NCBI GenBank assembly: GCA_000310025.1
Contig: FN649749.1
Location: forward strand, 3,088,857 to 3,110,052
Length of the DNA: 21,196 bases
Reading direction: 5' to 3'
From: Ectocarpus siliculosus
Lineage: Eukaryota > Sar > Phaeophyceae > Ectocarpales > Ectocarpaceae
The notes under the pieces were generated by a model. It was not told the DNA's origin. It made no database searches and saw only the letters and a list, made by a program, of their open reading frames with translations. Shown piece by piece: positions 1 through 6,982 of this stretch (its first letter is position 1; every line of letters starts with the position of its first letter). Both the position numbers and the translations under genes were made by a program.

Positions 1-2
1 TC

Positions 3-95
3 AAATCCCTCTATAATAGGCGTAAAGCCGATCATCGTGAGGACCATGTGTTCGGATGCGCTAAGCAGCTGATCGAAGGATTCAGCAAGCGATGA
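3..95 (+). CDS. Possible C-terminal end of an unidentified ORF cut by the window start
   Basis: An open frame runs from base 3 to a TGA at 93-95. It encodes about 30 residues that are basic and polar, ending in QLIEGFSKR. It has no start in the window, so it would be the tail of a gene or transposon ORF lying to the left. I recognise no domain. Thirty open codons can arise by chance, so this is only a candidate. Confidence 0.2.
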   Translation, partial: KSLYNRRKADHREDHVFGCAKQLIEGFSKR

Positions 96-1180
96 AGTGC
101 TGAGCTTTGGTAGACAATCATGCGACACGAGTTGCACACATGGAGCAGCCGCTGCAAAACCAGTAGCAGCAAGCAAGACAACCCGGTGCGAGATTACCTC
201 CCTGCACCAACTCGCAGGGGTGGAACTGCTGTGCCGTGACGGATACGTAAAGTGCCATGGCAAGGGGGCACGTGGAGTGCACACAAAGGGACATTGATGG
301 CCCACCAAGGCACCCCTTGCCTGTTGTTCTGGGCCATATTCCGCTTTGGAGCGATTGGGTTCTTGCATATTGGACGTAATGTCAAGGACACTGGCTTTGA
401 AGTTAAACCTACAATTGCAGCAGTAGGTAATCGGAGAAGCATAGTGGTACAGCCATCTCATTTGGATCCCTACAATAGCAATGCTGGCCCAGGTTGATTT
501 CCTTTCGAATGAGCCAAAGCATGCCAGATGTGCATATAACTGTCGCAGATTTCAGGAAGACGTACTGACGTCGTTTGGGCTTGACCATCCGCCGTGTCCT
601 CCTACGGTATGGAATCAATCAGTATGGGGGACCTGCAGGAATCAACCGTCGTGGGACACCGACAGGGCTGTGCCATTAATCAAGCGAGCTACCAGTGCCG
701 CTAACTTGGATACTACGCCCAGAGTAATTCCTCCCAGCACTCCTTACACCATGCGCCGCGCTGGTGCCAACACCGCCGTCAACCTACGGCAACGGCATAA
801 CGTGCGTTGGATACGTAATATACCACACACCCCATACCGCGTTTCAAACCCGGATTACTCCCACGACGAAGAGGATGCCACAATCAAATGATGCATGTCC
901 GGAAAGATCTTGACGACACGGTTACAAGGCCGACACATGTGTCACCGCCGTTACTGCTATCTTTGCTGCAGAGCAAATGCCCTATGAAACTCGATCCGAA
1001 GAGGGGGTGGTATCTTCTGCAATCTAGGTATCGACACCGCGCGCGTACTGTGCTGTGCTGCGGGAACAAAGGGCACGACACCGGCGCAACGGTCGAACAC
1101 CGACTGATCGGAGTCCTCACAACAACATCACTGACTGCTCTCGGCGCCATCTAATTCACAGCAGCAGCAGGCACACCCAC
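96..1180. other. No recognisable gene; short interrupted frames
   Basis: All frames are broken into short pieces. The longest is a plus-strand frame at 481-891 with no recognisable motif. The composition is less GC-rich than the neighbouring Gag-like block. If the exon at 1181-1654 (minus strand) is real, this stretch would be its downstream intron, because no convincing continuation exon is seen here. It could also hold decayed transposon sequence, but I found no terminal repeats or conserved catalytic motif. Confidence 0.3.
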
Positions 1181-1654
1181 CGGGACTTCGGCCATATCCA
1201 AGCGGACGAGCTCGGCCCCAGGTTGGGCGGGGATCTCGTACTCTGGCGGACCAAACGCGCCCGTCTCCTCTCCCCCCCCCTGCTGCTCGCCAGCCCCTAC
1301 CACCATCCCTAACGTTGAAACAGAATGAGCATCCCCTCTCCCCCTCTTCCTCCTCCTCCTGTTGCTCGTGCTGGCTAGCCGCTGGTTGTTGCTGCTGCTG
1401 CTGAATCTGCTGCTGCTGCTGCTGCTGCTCCCTTTGACCACCAAGTTGACGTTTGAAAAGCAGCCGACGCCATGCTGGCTCCACGTCGAGCACAGGGCGG
1501 CCCTGCTGCGAGCTGCGGCCCGAGAGGAGGAGGAGGAGGAGGAGGAGGAGCCACCAGCTCGGAAGGCCCGCGGAACGGCAGGCAAGAACGACGAGACGCG
1601 ACTGCTGCCGACGAACAGCAGCAACGCTGCTGCCGGCCGCGTGAAGTTCGACAT
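1181..1654 (-). CDS. Probable first exon of a gene with a signal/transit-like N-terminus
   Basis: The minus-strand frame starts at an ATG (1652-1654). It opens with MSNFTRPAAALLLFVGSS, which has a short basic n-region and a hydrophobic core, followed by VSSFLPAVPRAF. A Phe just after a small-residue cleavage site is the hallmark of heterokont bipartite plastid presequences (ASAFAP-like motif), so plastid import is a reasonable inference. Next comes a Ser- and Arg-rich stretch with two poly-serine tracts, encoded by TCC repeats (1532-1552) and AGC repeats (1391-1429). The exon ends with a more protein-like segment, EYEIPAQPGAELVRLDMAEVP. It stops at a phase-0 GTGGGT donor (plus 1175-1180); reading through instead gives a stop at 1151-1153. 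The mature domain is not in view, so the enzyme or function is unknown. An upstream non-ATG extension to 1729 is open but unnecessary. The poly-Ser tracts could also make this a chance ORF across simple repeats. Confidence 0.4.
1391..1429. repeat. CTG/CAG trinucleotide repeat
   Basis: Two adjoining (CTG)n runs, of about four and eight units, are separated by AAT. Read on the minus strand they give (AGC)n, poly-serine, inside the candidate exon 1181-1654. A separate run of GAG units lies at 1528-1552 and encodes the second serine tract as TCC codons. Confidence 0.8.
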
Positions 1655-2375
1655 GCTAGACGGAGAAGGAGAGGACACGGCGTTGTTACTGCTCGCTGTC
1701 TGCTTGGAGTTACTGCTGTCGCCGTGCAATTATTTCTTGTGTTGGCTTCAATAGAGCCGTGGCGAGACCCCTTATTGCGGTCCTGGGGACGACGCCTTGC
1801 GCCACCCAGCTTACTTCTTAGCCGCGTGTCGGTGGAGGCGGCGGCACTGTCAGGCCGCACGCAGGATTCCTCTGAAAACAAGAAATGACAGCGCCTGCCT
1901 AATCTACAAAAACCTGATGGATCTGCCGCGCAGAAGCGCCGGTCAGGTCAAGTGTCACATCTAGCGGCCGCGTATCCATGCATCATGATGAGGTAGGTGG
2001 GGCTTCCAGCAGAGAGGAAAGAAAAAGCAGTTAGTGACTTGGGAGTGCGTCGCGAGAGAGCTAGAGCGAGAGAAAGCGATGCAGGGGAGGTTGTTGTACT
2101 CCACCGGCGGAAAGTCCCACCCGCTGTCTTTCGAGATATCGTTGTGGATCTTACAGCAGTGTTGTTGTGCCGCCAAAGGTAAACACACCACTACCCTGTT
2201 TTCCGCATACGGGCAGCTTGCATATTTTCTCCCTTGTGTGTACACGGCTGAGAATGAAGAGTGCAACAGGTTGCAAGTTTCCTCGCGAGCGGACTACAGT
2301 ACTAAGTACAGAGAGCGTATTCTATATCTAGAGCTGCACCTCCTGCAAGGCTATGTACAGCAGTCCTACATGTTT
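1655..2375. other. Intergenic stretch without a supported gene
   Basis: Frames in both directions are short or low in complexity. If the minus-strand exon at 1181-1654 is genuine, its promoter and 5' leader should lie here, but I see no clear TATA or initiator element. The plus-strand frame entering the foldback from about 2034 is open mainly because it runs into an inverted copy of Gag-like sequence. Confidence 0.35.
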
Positions 2376-2860
2376 AACGCTGAATTGGTCGCGCAGCGCG
2401 AGGCTTGTGAGTGCAGGGTGGCGGAGCTCCGCCGTGAGCAGCAGGCGCTCGAGATTCTGGAGGCGCAAGGGCGGCAGCTCGTAGACGATGCTAACATCGT
2501 TCGGGGTGAGCGTGAGAGGATCTTCCGGCGTGCAGAGGAGAGGGTTCGCCAGCGTCGCGACACCGGCCGCATCGAACGCCCCTCGTCGCGGAGGACGGAC
2601 TCAGCCCGCACAGCAGTCGCGTGGCCCTCGCCGCGGACCTCCCAGACCCGGCGCTCGGCCGCCTCCCTCTCCGCGCGACGCTGGCGAACCCTCTCCTCTG
2701 CACGCCGGAAGATCCTCTCACGCTCACCCCGAACGATGTTAGCATCGTCTACGAGCTGCCGCCCTTGCGCCTCCAGAATCTCGAGCACCTGCTGCTCTCG
2801 GCGGAGCTCCGCCACCCTGCACTCACAAGCCTCGCGCTGGGCGCGCACCAATTCAGCGTT
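2376..2860. repeat. Large inverted repeat (foldback) of Gag-like coding sequence
   Basis: The left arm (2376-2559) and the reverse complement of the right arm (2674-2860) match almost perfectly. I see one three-base gap with an adjacent change near the outer end and two further substitutions in about 184 bases. The 114-base spacer (2560-2673) continues the minus-strand frame of the right arm. The same coiled-coil peptide (AQREACECRVAELRREQQ) is therefore encoded on the plus strand in the left arm and on the minus strand in the right arm. The gap removes exactly one codon, so the left arm stays in frame. This looks like a second, inverted piece of the same element joined to the truncated end of the first. 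Confidence 0.85.
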
Positions 2861-3420
2861 CTCCCTCCGCGCCGCGAGAGCCTTGCGCTTCTCCGCGACG
2901 ACATCCTGCTGCACTTCGGCCGCCCGAGCTGACACGGCCTCTTCGAGACGGCGCTGTATGTCTAGGTCGGCGGCAGCCGCCTTCCGCGCCGCTTTCGCGG
3001 CCTCCACCGCTTGCTGGGCGGCGAAGCCCTCAATTGTGGGCGGTCGCCGGACCGCAGGTGCTCCGGCGACCGGCGAAGGGGCGTCCAGTCCCCCGGCGGG
3101 CGACGCGGCCCGTGTAGAACGACGAAGCTCGGAGGCACCGGTACGACGAGCCTCGGAGGCACCGGCTACGCCAGCCGCGGGCACGCTGGCAACCGACGAT
3201 CCGACCGGAGTGGCAGGCCCAGCCTGGCGCTGTGCCTGCCGGAGGCGCTCCTGCGCCGCCCGAAGACCGGCTTGAGCCGCGGCCACGTCGGAGGCGAGCG
3301 CAGCCTCACCGGACTCACCAGCATCGGACCCCTGCGAGTAAGCGTCCGCCGACAACGGGAAATAACGATTTTCGGTCAAAGTTGGCGCGGGAGCACGCGA
3401 AGGCTGGCGGCACGCTACCC
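2560..3420 (-). pseudogene. Gag-like coiled-coil segment of a broken retroelement (second half)
   Basis: This minus-strand frame is Ala/Arg/Glu-rich. It begins after the frame break at 3421-3425 with residues that include LTENRYFPLSADAYSQGSDA, then an Ala/Gln-rich stretch. A long predicted coiled coil follows, with dense heptad-like Glu/Arg/Ala/Leu content such as RRLEEAVSARAAEVQQDV and ERERIFRRAEERVRQRR. The frame runs into the foldback, where the element stops: no zinc knuckle, protease, integrase or reverse transcriptase follows. I infer a Gag-like structural protein from its position downstream of a primer-binding site and from its composition. No domain is recognised outright, so another element-encoded coiled-coil protein is possible. 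Confidence 0.4.
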
Positions 3421-4392
3421 TTTTTGCGGAGCGACGGAACGCACACCCGACTCACCCCGACTCGCACGGCGCACCACCGCTTGCGAGTGCGCCGCTAGCG
3501 CATCGTCTGCCGCTTGCAGGTCCCGAGCGAGCGCAAGCGAATCGGCCAGGCGCGGGTCAGCAGCGTCGTCCGACTCACTGAAAGACCGCACAAGACGGAG
3601 AGTGGCCGGCAAATCCGGGTCGCTTACCACGGGAGACAAGGGGCCGCGGCGGTCACTCAGCAGCTCCGCGAGCAGCTGCTCCCGATGCTCCACCGACCAG
3701 CTCCCGACTAACCCGGAAACAAGAGACACGGAATCTGAAACGACAGGACGCCGACTCACCGGATGCGTCAACGCTGCAGCGCCCTGCGAGACCCGAGGGC
3801 TGGCCGCCTCCGCCACCTGACCGGCCAGCACCAACCCGCTGGCCGCCGCCTCCGCAGAGGTCGCGACGATGGCGTTGGCGAGGTCACCGCCATCCGCATC
3901 CTCGCCGGAGGCACCGGCAGCCTCCGAGGAGTTGTCCACAGCCGCCGACGGGGCCTCCGAGACCAGCGACGCCGCCGCTGCAGGCGCGCCCACCAGGGCG
4001 CCCTCCTCGGAGTCAGAGCCTGACAAGACCGGCGCATATGAGCGCGAATCAGCGACACGGGGCGAAAGGTGACGCGACGAGCGTGCGGGAGTACGGGCGG
4101 GCGGCGAGTCCAGCACCACGCGACGCGGCAGGTACTCACTTAAAGTCGTCCGTCGCCCGGACCGATGCGACTGCGACCGCGTGTCCGGCGCACTACGCAC
4201 GCGCGGAGACGTTCGAGACCTACCCGTCGTACCCCGCTGAGGGGTCCGACCCGACTGTGACCGAGTTACCGGCCCCTGACGCACACGTTGCGACACACGG
4301 AACCCACCTGACGCACCCCGCTGAGGGGAGGACGACCCGGAAGGCGGAGGCGATGACGCAGCCGATCCCCCGGCAGACCCAGCGGCGCTCAT
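3415..4392 (-). pseudogene. Gag-like Ser/Arg/Ala-rich ORF of a broken retroelement (first half)
   Basis: This minus-strand frame starts at the first in-frame ATG (4390-4392) and ends at a TAG (3415-3417), about 325 codons. The N-terminal part is disordered, rich in Ser, Arg, Gly and Pro (SAAGSAGGSAASSPPPSG, then SRTSPRVRSAPDTRSQSHRSG). An acidic segment (SGSDSEEGALVG) and an Ala/Val-rich, probably helical part with HREQLLAELLSDRRGPLSP follow. Just before the stop is an A5 run (minus strand; plus 3421-3425). The -1 frame from that point stays open through the coiled-coil segment, so the two halves were probably one protein, split by an indel or joined by frameshifting. The frame is also open upstream to 4500, but without an ATG. 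Confidence 0.45.
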
Positions 4393-4951
4393 CGCGCCGA
4401 CCGCTCGCCCTCGAGGCGCAAGGCAAAACACGCACCTCCGACGAACGCGGTCCACCGCGACGCCCGTTACGCACGCGACCCCGACGACACGGCCCAGCAC
4501 GCACCTCCCCGGCGAACGCGAACAGGACAGCAGCGCGCTGCTCCGACCGCGGCGATGCTCGCACAGCCCTCACCGACCACCCGTGCGGTGTCGGCGAACC
4601 CCTGCTGCCGAGGTCCTCGAACGGACCCTCACTCGTCGGAGACGCGGCGGCAACCCCCCCGAGGGTGGCAACACGCGTGTCGCTCGTCGGACGCAGCGGC
4701 GACGCTGCGGACGAACGCAGACGCGACACGGTGCTCGTGACACGGCGGAGAGCGGCGCGCGCCGGCGACAGTGGCGACGCGACGCACGCGTTGCCGACCC
4801 GTGGGCCGAGCGGCGAGACGACGCTCGCAGCTTCGAGCGCTTCGGCGTCTGCGCGACGCGGAGAACGCTACTCGGAAGACCGCACACAGCTGCCCACGCG
4901 CAAGCAAGCTCGTCCCAACCTATCCTGCCGCTGACGCCACTGAGAGGAAAA

Positions 4952-4960
4952 CTGATACCA
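4952..4960 (-). other. Candidate retrotransposon primer-binding site (initiator Met tRNA)
   Basis: The minus strand reads TGGTATCAG, the usual start of the primer-binding site complementary to the 3' end of initiator methionine tRNA in copia- and gypsy-type elements. It lies about 560 bases upstream of the Gag-like ATG on the same strand, the expected place between a 5' LTR and Gag. The match stops after nine bases (a canonical site continues GAGC), so chance cannot be ruled out. Confidence 0.45.
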
Positions 4961-5504
4961 CCTCTTTAGTTCTGCAGTTCTGCAGGTTCTACTTGTAGCT
5001 TGGACGTGTGTTGCACTTGCGTTCAAGCGTGGCTTTGTGTGTGCCCTGCCGCAGCAGTTCGTCTCTTGTGGACTCATTGTTGACTCAAGCTTGTTCTGCT
5101 CACAGTTCTGTACGGCGAACTGAGGGTAGGAAGCAAGAGTGATCTGGTGTGCGAGGCTTAACGGAGCCAAGCTTCCGGACGGTCCTACCTCAAAGGTCAT
5201 CCGTTATACAACGACACACGTCACCCATGTAATATCTCATCTTGTCTCTCTGATTGGCCCAACTTGAACCTATGGTGGTACACTTGCAACTATTTGCTGT
5301 ACTTCCTGCTGAGAACTGGCCCAAGGTCATCACTGTACGCTACAGCTGCCTCTTAGTCGTATCTGCTGGCCTAACCGGTCGGTCCTGTCGTCTACACAGT
5401 CGTCAGTCCCCTACACACACCGACGGTCCATAACAGAAGATAATCTGACAGTTACTCTGAGTCCAAAATAACGCCTCGAGAACTATAGTGTACTAAGGGA
5501 ATGG
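4961..5504 (-). mobile_element. Candidate 5' LTR of the broken minus-strand retroelement
   Basis: By position this sequence lies immediately 5' of the candidate primer-binding site on the minus strand. No long ORF with a motif is found in it. A plausible outer end is the minus-strand TGTGCCATTCCC at about 5504, which starts with the TG expected of an LTR. A CCAAT box (CCAATCAGAG on the minus strand, about plus 5248-5257) lies inside. The inner end does not finish in a clear CA, and the second LTR is not in the window, so the borders are tentative. Confidence 0.3.
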
Positions 5505-5924
5505 CACATACAAATTGAAATGACTACCAAAACACACTGCTGCTGTGTTGTCTGATGTACAGCCTAAAGCAACTCGACGGACGCTGCCCAATGGACCGAA
5601 AATCCAGGCGAGTCATTCTGCTAGGCCGGGTGTACGAGAAGTTGCGAATGAGATTTTCCTATACACCACCCGGCTACCCACCGCCGCAGCGCCAACGTTC
5701 GTGTACGAGGTACGAATGGGTGGCGTACAAGAGCACGTTTGCATGTGTATCTTACCGGTGTGTTTGCGTCTGCCTCTCTGTCGGCGAACTTATTGCACGC
5801 GGGGTTGGACGGAAAAATCTGGCAAGTACATAGGTAAGAAAGGACATCGATAGTCTTGACCACACGGTACCATGTATGCATAGGCGAAAGAAAGAGAAAC
5901 CTTTGTCATAATGATGTGGCGCAG
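5505..5924. other. Spacer between retroelement and calpain-like gene
   Basis: No gene can be supported. Two overlapping plus-strand frames (5545-5853 and 5555-5833) have no recognisable content. An imperfect inverted repeat sits near 5626-5675 (CCGGGTGTA pairing with TACACCACCCGG). If the calpain-like gene starts at the ATG at 5949, its promoter would lie here. Confidence 0.3.
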
Positions 5925-6431
5925 GTGGAGAGCGTGCGTGCGGATCTGATGGGTGTGAGGTTCGGGATAGACTTCACCGGCTCCACAAACTTCGTTATAC
6001 TTCCCTCGGTGACAGCCAGATCTACAGCACTCCCCCCCTCGACGTCGGCAACATCAGCAACAGCAGCAGTAGAGCCGGCAAAATCGGCAGTAAATGGCAA
6101 CATCGAGCAGCAGGACGCATCTTCAACTGCAGCCGTAGCAGCAGTAGGGGTGGTAGGATCCTCGGGAGTAATATCCACCAACGGGGAAGGAAGTGAGGGG
6201 GACAGCGAGAAGAGGAAAAGCGCTGCAAAGGATAGAAGTACAGATGAGCCGATATCCCCGGCAGAAGAAAGAGGGTCGCCAAAGGGGAAGCGTGATGGCG
6301 ACGGGAAAGCAACAGGAGGGGGTGGCGAGATCCGGAACACGATGGCTGCTCGCGTCTCGACCGAGGCGTTTTGTCGGGCGGTAGTGGCAAGGGTGACCGT
6401 CCGGGACCCCAAGGTCGGGGGCACGTTGAAG
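5925..6431 (+). CDS. Candidate upstream exon of the calpain-like gene, or an unidentified ORF
   Basis: The plus-strand frame is open from about 5856 to a TAG at 6567-6569. A possible acceptor (GCAG) precedes 5925, and a possible start ATG is at 5949-5951 (MGVRFGIDFTGSTNFVILPS). After this ordered-looking opening comes a long Ala/Ser/Thr- then Lys/Glu/Gly-rich disordered stretch, followed by STEAFCRAVVARVTVRDPKVGGTLK. A phase-0 GTATGG donor at 6432 could join a phase-0 acceptor before 6776 in the next exon. No domain is recognised. If used, the calpain-like protein gains about 160 N-terminal residues; otherwise the gene begins at 6749 and this is a separate or spurious ORF. The opposite strand is also open over 5906-6667 but looks like the shadow frame. 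Confidence 0.3.
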
Positions 6432-6748
6432 GTATGGAGGCTGTTGCGCTGCCTTGTTGGCAGCATTAGTCTGCCAAGCCGTTTGCAGTCCACGGTCGTC
6501 ATATTGGCGTTGCATGCAGTGTCCCTGCTTTCACCATCAGAGAAAGGAGAAGAACGAAACACGGCGTAGTTTGTAGAGGCGCCATCTTCGGCAGAAGAAA
6601 CCAAGCCCGCAACGTCTCGTGAGCGATTCATGTCGATGTAAACTCTTGAAGCGAGAAACTCATCCACTGGAAAACTCCCCGATGTTTAATTGTCCTGGCC
6701 GCTCTCGAATATTCCCGTTGATGCTGACTTCGTGATCGATTGGACACC

Positions 6749-6982
6749 ATGTTGAAACACCAATGGGCGTTGCAGACCTCATGCAGCTGGGAGCTGCTGG
6801 AGCCTTCTGCTTCTCCGGTACCTGTAGGGAAGGCAAGCAGGGAAAACAAGTCTACCGCAAGCATTCGGCGGCAACTCCGTTCGGCGCAATCTCTGGGGCT
6901 GGCGGGTACACGCGACGATGGCGCAGAAAGGCTAGCCACGCAGCGCTCGGAAGAGATCGTCAAGCGCTGCGGAATCCACGGG
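6749..6982 (+). other. Calpain-like gene, exon 1 (N-terminal helix of CysPc)
   Basis: The frame opens after a TGA at 6725, with ATG at 6749. It ends RSEEIVKRCGIHG before a GTGAGA donor at 6983. Joined to exon 2 the protein reads EEIVKRCGIHG then VLYIDLEFPP, the usual calpain lead-in. A phase-0 acceptor before 6776 (TTGCAG) would instead make this an internal exon fed from 5925-6431. Confidence 0.55.

Noticed and set aside
2034-3275. A 413-codon plus-strand ORF across the foldback
   Set aside because: Its only protein-like part (2376-2559) is the inverted fragment of the Gag-like sequence. Beyond 2560 it is the antisense of the minus-strand frame, with Arg/Ser-rich shadow composition.
5906-6667. 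Minus-strand ORF of 253 codons opposite the candidate upstream exon
   Set aside because: Its content is Pro/Ser/Ala-rich shadow sequence without a motif. The plus strand has the better protein-like ends and phase-compatible splice sites, though neither is proven.
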